Positions 30,782 to 42,689 of a stretch of 64,000 nt of DNA are shown here, one piece after another. The notes under the pieces are model-generated. The model made no database searches and was not told the origin of the DNA. It worked only from the letters and a program-made list of their open reading frames with translations. This stretch comes from Ectobius pallidus. Lineage: Eukaryota > Arthropoda > Insecta > Blattodea > Ectobiidae. Position 1 is the stretch's first letter; the number at the start of each line of letters is the position of its first letter. The position numbers were made by a program, and so were the translations under genes. Location: the NCBI GenBank assembly GCA_964059195.1, contig CAXKWD010000005.1:141385686-141449685 (forward strand), read 5' to 3'.

Positions 30782-30945
30782 TTCTTTTTGTTGAACTTTG
30801 CATGAGGATATTTTAGAAGAAGAATTCCCTCTGACAGCGGGATTTGAACCAGTAACCTTCGGCTTTCCGTGTCGACGCCTTATCAGCTGAGCGTCCGGAG
30901 TCCGGTTAACGTCCTCAGATGGGATCTCTCTCTCCTAGAGAGAGA
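30782..30945 (-). repeat. tRNA-derived SINE-like repeat
   Basis: Minus-strand copy with TTGTTGAACTTTGCATGAGG, AATTCCCTCTGACAGCGGGA, a B box (complement of GGATTTGAACC) and an A-box region (complement of TCAGCTGAGCG). It ends at a GATCTCTCTCTCC head; the adjacent GA/CT run forms a small palindrome. Confidence 0.75.
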
Positions 30946-31284
30946 GGGAAAAAAAAGAAGAAAGGAAAAAAAAAACTTCTTCGAAAATACTGTACGAGTA
31001 ATTTCGTAGTGATCTATGTTTACCACCTTCTTAAGGTTTATTTTGTGTACTAGATCACCACTTTCCAAAATCATTTTTATAGAAAAGCCACTTCATCTGT
31101 TGATTAGTTCATTGCCTTTAGCGAAAGGTTTCGAAATTTAAATTCAGAACAAAATTGTTAGATTATGATTTTAAAATTAAAGTTTTGAACATTGTTCAAG
31201 ATAAGTGCACTTTTTTTTACCTAATAGAAACAAAACTCACGAGCGCTAAAGATGAATTTAACACAACCAATTCTTTGTAGACCT

Positions 31285-31434
31285 TGTCATAGAAGATAGA
31301 CTCCATCTGGAGCAGTGGGTCAAACTCTGCCTAGCTCAGTTGGTAGAGTATCGACACGGAAAGCCGAAAGGTACGGTTCGAATTCCGGTGTCAGAGGAAT
31401 TTCTCTTCTAAAATATTCTCATGTAATGTTCAAC
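31285..31434 (+). repeat. tRNA-derived SINE-like repeat split by a hAT element
   Basis: Head GATAGACTCCATCTGGAGCA, A box CCTAGCTCAGTTGGTAGAG, B box GGTTCGAATTCC, then TGTCAGAGGAATTTCTCTTC and TTCTCATGTAATGTTCAAC. The family tail continues after the hAT insertion at 32143 (TGTTCAACAGTAACAATATT), so the SINE was there first. Confidence 0.75.
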
Positions 31435-32142
31435 CAGTGGCGATTATTCCATATAGGATGTGAGGATTATCCTACACTTCATAATTCATCTACATAAATG
31501 TTTACTAGCATTCATTGTCAAAATTAAAACAATAAAATGACAAAACAGCGTTATTGTAGAGCACTCGGGAAGGAAGTTAGCGGTTCTGTTTTGAGCAGGT
31601 TGGTATTTGCGAGGATGTCCTCAGTGTTGATGTTACGTAGTCCATGCCGTTGTTAAAGCTTATGGGCATGTGAAGGGGCAGGCAGGGAAGGGAAAGGTGG
31701 TGAGAAGCCAGTTTCATATGGAAGAAGTTGAGGACGTCTTACAGTACAGTCCTTCCTCACGTTCGATAGCTTGTTTTCTAAGAGGGGAGTGATCATATTT
31801 TTATTAATATTTATTTATTTCATTTCTTGGTATATAATATAGGCCTAGCTATTATTAAACTTTACAGTGCTGTTTATATTTCAATATAAGTATTCCTGGA
31901 GTAATATCAAGTTTGATATCAACTATGAAAATTATAGCGGAATAGCTGATTTCCGTAAACGACAGTTTTCATACGTGGTTAAATATTTTCATATTTTAGG
32001 ATAAAGCATTATTGTATTAAATTTACATCTCAGCCTTTATGTATTTTTTACGGCGACGCACATGTACGTCAATAGCAGTGAATGGGTTAATTCGCTCTCT
32101 CCACACCATCCTACACAATTAAAAAACCAGGAGTCGCCACTG
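31435..32142. mobile_element. hAT MITE inserted in a SINE, perfect 8-bp duplication
   Basis: 708 bp with ends CAGTGGCGATTATTCC and inverted CCAGGAGTCGCCACTG, flanked by TGTTCAAC on both sides (31427-31434 and 32143-32150). It is non-coding. The ends share CAGTGGCG with the short family at 18296, but the interior differs. Confidence 0.88.
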
Positions 32143-32941
32143 TGTTCAACAGTAACAATATTATGTTGGATTCACGAATAAATATCTACTTCTTAAAATC
32201 CTGTCTGACTGCTCAAGATTTAAGTTAGAAAGGTGATCAACTTAACAGAGTAAACTACACATATACCGGTATGTAAATGGAAATCTGCATGCTTGTAATT
32301 CATCTGAACCCCAATTCTGATCGCTAGTCTGCGTCCTGCCTAAAACCCAACTGATTAACTCTATCCATACTAAAGCTAATGGTGTGCGACTGACAAGGCC
32401 ATACTGGAGTTACGAAAATATACTTTAGTTGAAACCAGTGACTTTTTTCTTCTTTCTTTCCGCGTAAATAATTTGAAATGATACATTATGTTCAATGGCC
32501 ATAATATACGGTTTTCAGTCTAAATTTTGTATTAAAAAATTTAAGGAAATTTTATGATAAAAAAGAAGTTCAATATGAGACATATATTAAATTCATGACA
32601 AACGTCAGTTTATTTATTTCTAACTCAGTAGTCAACTAAATCAGTAATTATTCGTATTGGCTGTAATATTTCAATTAAACTGACCATCAATATATTTTCA
32701 GAATTAATTTATATAATGAGGTAAAAGCAACGAGAGAAAGCCTGATTCATTTCAATTGTTCATGGAAAGCATAAGATATATGAACCAGATATTCTACCAA
32801 TCACGTTATACGATTAAATTAAATTAAATCTACAAAATATTTAGTAAATTAAATTCTATCTTAATCCTATTTTGAACAGAAGATATTTATTTCGCTCTTT
32901 ACTGTGTTTTATCTAAGCATAACTAACTAGTTATTTTACAG

Positions 32942-33130
32942 TAGAGTGTCCATTCATCCCGCTTTTCTCGGGACAGTTTTTTTTAACGTCCCACTGTTCC
33001 GAAAGTTTTATTGGGGTCGCTCAAATGTCCCGGATTTTTTTTCGACTGCACTTGGCCAATGCATTTTACTCAATATTAATGAAAGTTGCAACTGTGAATG
33101 ACTTGCTCATTATTAGGGCAAGGCTTTTGA
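32942..33130 (+). mobile_element. hAT MITE fragment (family TAGGGTGTCCATTC)
   Basis: Left end TAGAGTGTCCATTCATCCCG followed by the GTCCCACTG...TTTTATTGGG...CTCAAATGTCCC interior found at 19856. The right end is not identifiable. Confidence 0.65.
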
Positions 33131-34157
33131 TGATTTTGCATCTTTTTTATATGAAGGTTAAAAGGTAGCTCGAATATATATAAATGCGTATCTTTAAATA
33201 ATTGATTAAATTACGGCAATTTGTTTTTGCATTATTTTGCTTTATTTTACATTTTTCATCATTTTCAAGAGATAGGTCGTTTTTGGGGCAATTTTTAGGT
33301 CATTTTCTGCATTTTAGGTCATTTTCGGCACTTTTATTTTTTTTGGGGGGGGGGCATTTTAGGCCATGTTTCAGTTGAAGTAGAGAGGAGCTTTTTCCGT
33401 GCACAAAGCGTTACTTTCAGACAACAGACAATCGTTTTTATTTGAGAATCTCCGCCAAGTGTTTATGGTTAGTTTCAAGTCAGGTTTATTGCAAACACCA
33501 CAGCAGTTCGTCTTGTACCAATAAATATTTTTGTTTTCCTTGCTTTCTAAATGTCACAATTGCTAGGGGCAATTTGATGGGCAAGCCAGTTCAGAATGAT
33601 TTTTTTTTTCGCTAAGGGTGTTCAAGTAGTATAAATTTACTTACTTTTTTAGTAATAAAATGAGTGTTATGTAGTAAATTCATATGTAACGCACTGTTAT
33701 CCATTAAATTGCTTTTAGTAATTCATTGCTTTAAAAAATTAAATATAAGTAATAATGGAAAATTTATTGGTCATTTTTTTTAAATGGAATTTTTTTTCTC
33801 CACTTTTTCCTTATTTCTCTCCAGGTTTTTTTCAGTTTTTTATGAATCGTTTTATACACTGTACATATATATATTATACAGACACTCGTTCTATCTTACA
33901 GTCTATATAATTTACCGTTAAGATCGATATGCAGCCAAAGACGCAAGGCTGTGTGTGACGGGGCTGGTGTCACGCCATGTTAGCTGCGTGATCACGAGAA
34001 AGAGAAACACGATAAGCTTCCTTCAGGGATTCTAATTATTTGGCTTGGGGTTTTCTAAGGAGAGTGAAATTTGACACTCAGGTCCCATGGTTTAAAGTCC
34101 CTTCCGAAGGACACAATGCTGAAGATACTTTTCATCCCGAACTATCTATCGCCTAAG

Positions 34158-34339
34158 CAGTGGCGGTCGCAGGGGGGGGGGATAGGGGGGTTACATCCCC
34201 CCCCCCGAAATTTGAAAAATGTACTCTAAGTGGCCAGTTTTATAAACTAATTGCATATGTAAGTTGATTAATTTTTTTTAGTATTCTTTCTACCTATTCA
34301 AATCCCCCCCCCCCGAAAAAATTTCTGCGTCCGCCACTG
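34158..34339 (-). mobile_element. short hAT MITE (family CAGTGGCGGACGCAG), copy 3
   Basis: 182 bp in the opposite orientation to copies 1 and 2, flanked by a perfect CGCCTAAG duplication (34150-34157 and 34340-34347). Long G and C runs lie inside the ends. Confidence 0.9.
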
Positions 34340-34483
34340 CGCCTAAGCCTACAGATTATTAGGTAAAAATTACTTAAGCATTTCGCCATTAATTAGAAAC
34401 AATGTTTCGTCATCCAGCCTAGATAACTTCTTCTTCTTCTTCTTCTTCTTTACCTTAGTTTTACCTCTCCCTTTTAAGTACTG

Positions 34484-34850
34484 TACATTTAAGCGACCCA
34501 AGCCGCCCGAGCCTTACAGGGCCGTGACCTGTCGGGAGAGGGATTATCTATGGATCACATACTTACTTTTTTTTACCAGACAAGGACATGGAGGGCCTCC
34601 CCGGATGAGTGATCAGCCCAATGCCGGGGCCACCTCCGAGACAACATGAACACATAGAACGAGACACACCATTCACACACACACACACACACACTCCAAA
34701 CAAGGCGAGGATGAGATGAAGATGATAATGACGGTCAGATGATATCTGGGGACCACAAGGAGGTGACTCGTCCCGACCAGGATTCGACCACGGGCCCGCT
34801 GCGTGAGAGGAGCGAACGCATCCCCGACGCCACAGCGGTGGACGCCTAGA
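34484..34850 (-). repeat. second tRNA-derived SINE family
   Basis: On the minus strand it opens CCACCGCTGTGGCGTCGGGG, with a B box GTGGTCGAATCCTGGTCGGG near 34770-34790, then a non-tRNA body with GTGTGTGT near 34675-34693. The sequence differs from the family at 29725. A (TTC)n tract lies just beyond at 34431-34449. Confidence 0.55.
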
Positions 34851-35254
34851 TAACTTTATATTGTATAATATTTTAATATTAATATATAATATTAACTTAT
34901 TGCTTGAATTTGTTAATTTTTGTTGGTTTTTGGTTTCGGTTTTAGTGTATATTATAATATGAGTATTTAGAGTCTACATAGAAATTTTCATTCCTAACAA
35001 TAATTTAATTTAAATGAAAATCATCATCTCACATTTAAGCATACAATAAGCCTTTGTAATAGTTTTTTTCACTTAATTGTAATTATATATCAATGCACAA
35101 AATATACATTCTACACACGCGCGCACACATAAACAAACACAATTTTAAATTCAATTTGTTTCCTTTTCTACATTATGTCCTAATTTTAACTCGTTGATGA
35201 CTGGATAAACAGTTATTGTATTTTTTGAAGGTGTACAAATGATGTATCTTGTAT

Positions 35255-35700
35255 TCAACTTGGTTGAGTGGAAAAAAAGATCCTATGGTCTTAACTCTGC
35301 TAGGCAGAATAAAACATTGTTCTTCTTCTTTACGATGAAGCCTGCTAGGACCACGTGCCAATTTCAGTTCATCCTTCATTGTTGTTTTCTCTTCCGTTCT
35401 TTCCAGTATTCCTTCATCATTTTGTATCATTCCTTTGGACTTGGTTTCTTTTTCATTCTACCTTGGAATCCTTCCATTCTTAAAACTTTATTTTTAAAAA
35501 CCTCTCTTTCCATTAGTTTCATCTTCTCTTATTTTATTTCTTTCCAAATCTTTCTTGACCTCTTGAACCCAACTTGTTATTGACTTTTTCTTCCAAAGGT
35601 ACTTGAATATTTGTTTAGTAAATCTATTGTCATCCATTCTAAAGATATGTCCAAAAAATAGCAATCTCCTTTATCTTATCATTACTGTTATACTTTTATA
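35255..35700 (-). pseudogene. LINE 3' coding fragment, decayed
   Basis: The minus-strand translation reads FFGHIFRMDDNRFTKQIF, then WKKKSITSWVQEVKKDLERN in more than one register, and ends with an open piece starting MIQNDEGILERTEEKTTMKD. The GHI.RMDD pattern is the common C-terminal tail of insect LINE reverse transcriptases. Stops and frame changes show decay. Confidence 0.65.
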
Positions 35701-35738
35701 CCAATAATAAAAACAGTATTATTATGATTATTATTATG

Positions 35739-35739
<1 letters not shown>

Positions 35740-35787
<48 letters not shown>

Positions 35788-35790
35788 TTA
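35740..35790. repeat. (TTA)n microsatellite
   Basis: TTA repeats passing into four TTAC units, which are the reverse complement of the (GTAA)n tail of the LINE that follows. Confidence 0.9.
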
Positions 35791-35794
35791 CTTA

Positions 35795-37021
35795 CTTACT
35801 TACTTACTCAATGGCACTAGATAATTTCTCAGCAAGCTAAAGGAATATTATCTACTTTATGGAACCCGAAGGTTCATTGCTGCGCTTACCTGAGCCCGCC
35901 ATTCAACCCTATTCTGCTAACTCTATCCAATAATCCTCGCAAATCCTACTTCCCTTAAATCTATCCTAATATTGTCCTCCAACCTACGTCTAGGTCCTCC
36001 ACGTGGTCTTTACCCTTCAGGTCTCCCAGTCAATATTTGTGAGATATGTCTTTCCTCCCCCATACGCGCAACATGTCCAGCCCATTTCATCCTCCGTGAT
36101 TTAATTACCCTTTTCATTCCCATCCCGCGAGAGGCAATGGCAAATCTCCGCGGTATCATCCTTGCCTGAATCGCCTCGGACGAGTCGTGGTCATCACCCC
36201 ATGGCTTCGTCCCGGGTCTAGACCTGCCTTCGGGCAGAACACTCATCATCATCATCACTATATCTGGTGAAGAGTACAGGTCATGAAGCTCGTCATTGTG
36301 TAGTTTTCTCCAGTCCCCATTTTCATCTCTCTTAGGCCCAAATATTTTCCTAAGCACCCTGTTTTCGAACACTCTCAGATCATGTTCTTTCTGAAGAGTA
36401 AGCGACCATGTCTCACATCCATACAATACAACCGGCAGGATAATATTCTTATAAATTTTTATAGTTAGATTTCTGGACAGAAGGCGAGAAGATAAGAGTT
36501 TCTGAACTGCATAAAACAAGCATTTCCTGATTTGAGCCGACACTTAACTTCTGCCTTAATATTATTTGTATCTGTAATTACTGCTCCTATATATTTTAAT
36601 TTTTCCACTTGTTCGAACGATTTACTGGCTTTCTGAGACATGGGGGCAAAACCCCATGTTAAGAAAGTTCGGTACCACACCCTTACGGTAGCATTCTCGT
36701 AGAAAACTAATCCTCGTGATCAGGACTGAAATTTTCTTTCTGCAGTCTAACAATATTTTTTGACATCCGTATTAAATTGGAAATAATGTAGGGTCCTATC
36801 CTTTCCACTATACACTATTAAAACGTAATATAAAACAATGTCACTGATTTATAATAGTGGATAAAACAATAAGTTGTTATAAGTTTTACAATTTCCTGGC
36901 TATTCTAATATTTCGTAGAGCATTATTTTGACGTTCCATGACCATATATTTAGTTTTTTCTGTATTAATTTTCAATCCAACATTCCTGCAGGTATTGAAA
37001 AAGCTTTCTGCATTTCTCTCA

Positions 37022-37045
<24 letters not shown>
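35795..37045 (-). mobile_element. LINE D, 3' half, with (GTAA)n tail
   Basis: Minus-strand pieces in order: SFFNTCRNVGLKINTEKTKY (37040-36890); KLKYIGAVITDTNNIKAEVK (36640-36545); a long frame 36543-36010 with LPVVLYGCETWSL and MKWAGHVARMGEERH; then a PRRRLEDNIRIDLREVGF block and MNLRVP near the end. These are post-RT motifs of a widespread insect LINE group. A 225-bp stretch (about 36660-36885) separates the first two pieces, and a second insert lies inside the long frame. Confidence 0.8.
36010..36543 (-). pseudogene. LINE D reverse transcriptase C-terminal region with in-frame insert
   Basis: An open frame of about 177 codons: RLLSRNLTIKIYKNIILPVV, LYGCETWSLTLQKEHDLRVF, then LHDLYSSPDIV, an insert, and KSRRMKWAGHVARMGEERHI. 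The insert (roughly 36100-36260) starts with repeated ATG triplets, encodes a Met run then VLPEGRSRPGTKPWGDDHDS and onward, and does not belong to the LINE; family members run directly from SPDIV to a VIKSRR motif. The fragment lacks the catalytic core. Confidence 0.75.

Positions 37046-37062
<17 letters not shown>
37027..37062. repeat. (ATT)n microsatellite
   Basis: About a dozen ATT units, on the 5' side of LINE D. A second (CAT)n tract lies at about 37117-37145. Confidence 0.9.
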
Positions 37063-37262
37063 GCACCATGTTAACCTGTTATGTCTAATAGAGTGATATC
37101 TGGACATCACTTCCATAATCATCATCATCATCATCACCATCATCACTACCATCACTATATTACCGTTCAACTTCTTTGTTATATAATTTTCAAGATGTCT
37201 AACTTACTATTTAAAATTTGTAAAAAATTGTTTCTAGCATCTATGAATAAATAAATAAATGA

Positions 37263-38330
37263 AATTATTATTATCATCATCATCATCATTCTCTGAATCA
37301 GATTGGAACCAAATTAGGGACTAAGAAGTGGCAAAAAATCAACTAGGTGACTAAGAAGTTAAGGCCAAACAATATGTTATACAAATTTCTCCAGTTTCCT
37401 ATTTCTATGTGTATGTTTTTTCATTGATGTGGTAAAACATTCAAATCTGTGACTTAATTGTAGAGAGAATTACTTAATAATACTCTTTAAATTGGCTCTG
37501 TGTTTCAGTAGATGGAGATAACAGGACATGTCAAGCAGTGTCATATTTCTACAAAGCTTTCGGGACTTCTGCATCTCCTGGATTTGAAATTTGAGTCAAT
37601 CCACAATTTCTGTGAACTGTCAGACAAGATTTGTGCACTACTTTTACCAAGAAACATACCAGCTGTAGTTGTTAATTTATGTTAATATAAACCTTGACTT
37701 TATAAACAGTGTATACCTACTAATAACGTTATCTTAACTTTGAAAGAGATTTATTATTGGATGTAGAATTTCAAACACTCCGAAATGCACTGTACCTCAA
37801 CTTGTACTTTTGCATTACACTAAACTTAGATAAGTTAACATTAAGAACCACGCATTTTTATTTTATAGCTGGTTATATTACTTCTTTTGTGGTTTGACTT
37901 TGTGACTACATGAAAAAACCATTATAAACTAAATATGAAATTCAGATTCTAAAATGCATATAAATCTGTATAATTTTTTTAAAGTGACAAATAAGCCTAC
38001 GATACCTATTGGCAGAAGCAGGTATTTATGGAAACTGGTTTTTTCAATACTGGCGTCAGCTTATTGGAGCTAGATGGAGATTGTTTTATACCCTTGTCAG
38101 GGATTAATGGAAAATACACAATTATTTTGGAATTGGATTATTAACTGAATATGAATATTACTTTCCAGTACCATAAATTCGGCCCAAAATGAACATGAAA
38201 GATTGATTGCATTCTTCGAGAGGTGTAGTAAAGCCAAGAAATGAGTTGTGTACTTAAATACTTAAAATAAGATAAAAGATGTATCATTAGCTCCACTGAA
38301 ACTAAAAACAAATTTGTAAATACTTAAATA
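37263..38330. other. gene-poor stretch
   Basis: AT-rich, with a (CAT)n tract near 37275-37290. I see no gene or element boundary. Confidence 0.5.
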
Positions 38331-38799
38331 CAGTAGAGTCTCGCTAATCCAGACCCGGCTTGTATGGACATCCGGTTAATTCAGACAATTCTTTTTAAAT
38401 AACAAAAGCATGATTTACTAATTTTCTACGTCTTTTTTTCAGTACAGTCCTGCAGTTTTATTTTGTAGTCCTATTCAAAATTTAACGTTTCTTTCTTTTT
38501 TTAAATTCTTTAACAAAAATGTACTGTGGTTTTTTGATACTGAACAGTAAATAAATTTCTAATATTAATCACAAAGTTGTTCTGTTGTGTTAATTTTACA
38601 TCAGTTAGTAGGTCAAAAACTTAGATACACGTACATATATGGTAGTATTAAAACTAAAATTAATCTGTAGGAAAACTAGAAAAGTTATATTTATGAAAAA
38701 GAAACATTGCTTTTTATTATTTTACCCATAGTATTGTATAGTATAGTACATGCATTTTAAGGATCCAGTCCCTTCTAGTCTGGATTAGCAGGACTATGG
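38331..38799. mobile_element. pogo-like MITE, TA-flanked
   Basis: About 469 bp. Left end CAGTAGAGTCTCGCTAATCC and inverted right end (TCTGGATTAGCAGGACTATG) with TA on both sides. The CGCTAATCCAGAC-type subterminal motif resembles pogo/Tigger ends. It is non-coding. Confidence 0.7.
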
Positions 38800-38801
38800 T
38801 A

Positions 38802-41108
38802 CTTGTTCAATTGTTTAATACTTTTTTTTTTTTGTGGAAGAGAATGTGACAATTTAAAATTTAGTTCTGCTATGACATTCAATGGTACTTGAAATTGAGA
38901 AATTCTGTTATTTTGTTTTTAATAAGCATCTGCATCTGCAGCATTACACATGCTTCAATACAAGTTAACTGTAAAGCATAACCTATTGTTTTCACAGTCA
39001 GTAGGTTCATGCAAATGCTTCATACTTAAAAATATATCTTAATAATTCCAAATCAACAACTAAACTTTTTCCAGCAACAAACAGCCTAAAAATGTAAAAT
39101 TAAATATAAAACAATATGATAATAGTAATTTGTGATTGTGTTCCTACTTCTCTTTTGAGACTCCATATTGTGATATGTCACAATTGTTTTATACACAATA
39201 TATTATTAATCTCCTTTGGATATATTATGTATCAATTAGTTCAATATCTGACATATCATGATTATCACGTTCTCCATAAATTCCCAGCCCTGTCCATTAG
39301 TATCTATTCTATTCATTAATTTTTTTAAATGAAAACAGATATATGTCTGGAAAAAATAATATTTGGTACTCTAATGTTGAAGCTGAACATGATCATTTAG
39401 AGCAGTCTTGTATAGTCTATACATACTTTCTGGAATGGAGTTGGTAGTTATGGTGTCTCTCCATAACTGCAATAATTTTTGGTACCATGAAAACATAAAT
39501 TGTAGATACGAATTGAATATTTTATTCATTTAAAAAAATGTTTTATAAGTATACTTCATTTTCTTCATAATAATTATTAATTATTATACTTTATTCAGCA
39601 TGTCGGACTCCATGACTATTATCCACTGACAGCTATCGGCATTTCTTTACAATTAACATATAATAGGCTAAAATATTAATTTACATATTTCTAGTCTCAT
39701 TTCTTTCAGTTCTTGAAAATAAGAAACAGGCTATTGTATGGCAATGCAATTGGCTGTAAGCTGTCAATTTTCTCTTCAACTCGTCATTCTTTTGGAAACT
39801 AACAGTATTGTAAAAGCCTGACAGAAATTTCACAATTCAATTTAATTCTGTGCTGTAGGCCTAGACAGAAACCAATTTAAGATGACATCTTCCATATTAT
39901 CTTTTTTAAGCATATGATAACGTTGTTTTCTAATCCAGAAATCTACAGATCATGTACAGGTATTAGGGTAACTACTTTGCAATCTCCTAATATTGTTGCT
40001 ATTTATCTACTTTGCGATTTCTCAAGCAAAGTAATTCTTTGGACAAAACATTCTGCTGCCCGAAGTCACTTAGTATCCTTGTTGGCTCCAAACAATGTTG
40101 AGTTCTTTATACAGTGAGTTGAAAAGAGGTGTTTCGTGGAACTGCGGACATTGAGATCACTCCGGTATAGCTAATTGTCATTCTATTCAGTGATTAATAG
40201 AAGGGTGCGATGGAAGAGTACTTGTAAAAAAAAGTCGTTGGCCAGCACTGTACCGGTATATTAAACCATTATAAGCAAGTTTTAGGGCAGAAAAACAAAC
40301 TTGATCTATTTTCAAAAGTGGTCAGGTAAAGTGTAAATGATTAATAAATAATTTCATCCTATTCATATTTTGTGTTTAATTTCCAGTAAATGGAGGATGT
40401 GTCATAATTTTTAAGAATATGCATTAATAAACTATAGCTGACAATATGTTTTTCTTTACACTTACAGGACTATAAAATCCTTTTGCAATTGCTACAAAAT
40501 GCTATATCAAAAAATAAATAAAAATGCTAAATTTGTAGCCTATAATTAAAATGTTAAAAATCACTATTCCTATATCCAATGTACTGTTCATTAGAGAATT
40601 TTATTTTCATGTCATAAATAAAATGATAAAGTTAAATATGTAATGTTTTCATTGTTTACTTGTTACTCTACCTGAGAATTTGCATTGCCATATTTTGTAT
40701 GTGAAAATAATTGAGATTGTTTATAATAAAGTAAAAAAAAAAAGTACATTTTAAATTTATAACAACTTTCTTTCCACCTTTCCTATCACTGCAGGATCCA
40801 GAGTTTAAATTGATCCAATACTCACTTATCTATATTTCCACTTTGTGTATCAGATCTCTCTAGCCTATAAAGAGCATGTTGGTAAACACAAGTAACTAGA
40901 GGTACTGCAACTTTAATAATGTGTGACTTGAGGATTTCCTGGCGTCGAGAACATACAGGCTTAATGGTTTTTTAGTCTTCCAACCAGGTGGATTAGGAGG
41001 ATTGATTCCGAGCTTACGGCAACTTGCTCTGCTGCCATCCTGTTGGAGAAGTGAGCTGATCATGGGAAAATATTTGAGTTATTTAGGAGAGACAGGAAAT
41101 ATTAGGTG
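38802..41108. other. AT-rich stretch without supportable features
   Basis: Open frames are short and without recognisable domains. A GC-richer patch at about 40930-41050 (GGTGGATTAGGAGGATTGAT) may be an old repeat, but I cannot assign it. Confidence 0.45.
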
Positions 41109-41116
41109 AGCTTGGG

Positions 41117-41623
41117 ATAGGGTGCCCATATAATGTCTATATAAAGACGGGATATTTTTTAAAATGTTGGAAAAATCCTGGGACAATTGAGGGAAAAAGG
41201 GAACAAAATTTCATCCATAAAATTCAGTGAACATTTAAAATTTACCGTTTTTGTGCACAAATTATTCCAAATGACTTAAATTGTTTATTTAGTTTCTACT
41301 GCATACTGGTGTAGTTAATTTATTTTGTAGAACCGGATGCCTCATTGTCACTGTACTTTAAATTTTTGTGTATTTTATCAAGAAGTGCATTTTCTTCTGT
41401 TACGTAGGTCATAGTCAACACATAATACCCCTTTAAAGTGTGTTCTGACGATGAGCAAGTCCTTTACTTTTGCAACTTCCATTAATGTAGCGTAAAATAC
41501 TCTGGCAAATCGGAATCACAAAAAAGCAGGGCATTTGATCATCCCAATATAACTTACGGAACTGTGGGACATTTTGCCAAGAAATGGGACTGTCCCGGGA
41601 AACGCAGGATGAATGGACACCAT
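41117..41623 (-). mobile_element. hAT MITE (family TAGGGTGTCCATTC), copy 2
   Basis: 507 bp with ends ATAGGGTGCCCATA and inverted GAATGGACACCAT, and a perfect 8-bp duplication AGCTTGGG (41109-41116 and 41624-41631). The interior is the reverse complement of the family at 19856 (GGGACATTTTGCCAAGAAAT, CGATGAGCAAGTC). Confidence 0.88.
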
Positions 41624-42373
41624 AGCTTGGGAGGGCAGTAAAAAAATCGGAAAGTAGAACAATTAAATAAAGAGCCAGTTAAATGCGCACGAGAATAAGT
41701 TGATACTGTGACTAAATGCTAGAGATCGCATGTTAAGGCACTAACAATCATCAAAATGTGCATGCAAATAGGCATTATCATTTAATTTAATCTTGAATCT
41801 TTCACAGCGAACATTGACATTTTATGGTAATGCACTACGAAGGACGCAATATTATGGGACGTGGATGGATGTTCAGCAGTTCCCAACCTTTTAATTGTTG
41901 TACCCAGCAGGGTCTTATAGTCTTTTCATATGATAAAAGAATTCTGGAAAGCTTACATCTAATTGGTCCAAAGGATATTAAACTTAGTAGATAAAACTCT
42001 AAAATTGATTGGCAAAAAGTTTTCCCAAAAGTTTTTTTTTTTTTTTTAAGTGTTAAATTCCCCTCAAATTTCAAGATCTAATTCATCTCCCTACTCCAGC
42101 TTTGGTTGGCCTAATCACATTTTTAGAATAATTCTTTAAGATAACACAAATTACAATAATATGGAGTTGTTTCTATGATTACGTTTTTAAAAAGGTAATT
42201 TGTAACCATGTAAACTGTTGCTGTTCAAATACTATTTCTAAATTCTGTGCGAAATAATCGGAATTCCTTGTAAAATCACTGGCAATAATATCCGAAATTT
42301 TGTAGAAGGTATTTTGTATAATAAAATTTTATGATAAGATATAAAATAATGGAATCGTCCAAACTGACAAATA

Positions 42374-42680
42374 TATAAAAGGCCCGGCATCACTCGGGTT
42401 TTTATTTTGTAATTAGAAATTAAACTTATGAAGGACTTTTGATTTTCAAACTCTAGGGCCTTGTATAATATGTACATAGAACTTGAAATGAGGAAGAACG
42501 ACTTATCACACTCAAACTATTCTCTCAGAAAACGCTAGATATAGCTTTTTATGGCTCATAGAGGATGTCGAATTTTGCATTTCGTTGCTTCTACACACCA
42601 TGCCTGGGAGGGGTTGAAATAAGTTAGAAACATAAATTCTGATTACATAAGATAATGTTTGCTGTGTAAACATTTACTGC
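42374..42680 (-). mobile_element. Helitron-like 3'-end fragment next to a Tc1 copy
   Basis: AAAAGGCCCGGCATCACTCG, then TTATGAAGGACTTTTGATTT and GATATAGCTTTTTATGGCTC, matching the 3' part of unit 2 at 25239. The match fades near 42660, just before the Tc1 coding region. Confidence 0.5.
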
Positions 42681-42689
42681 AGGTACAGG

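Noticed and set aside
40930..41050. A coding exon in a GC-richer patch
   Set aside because: No consistent splice sites or recognisable domain; it looks like an old repeat.
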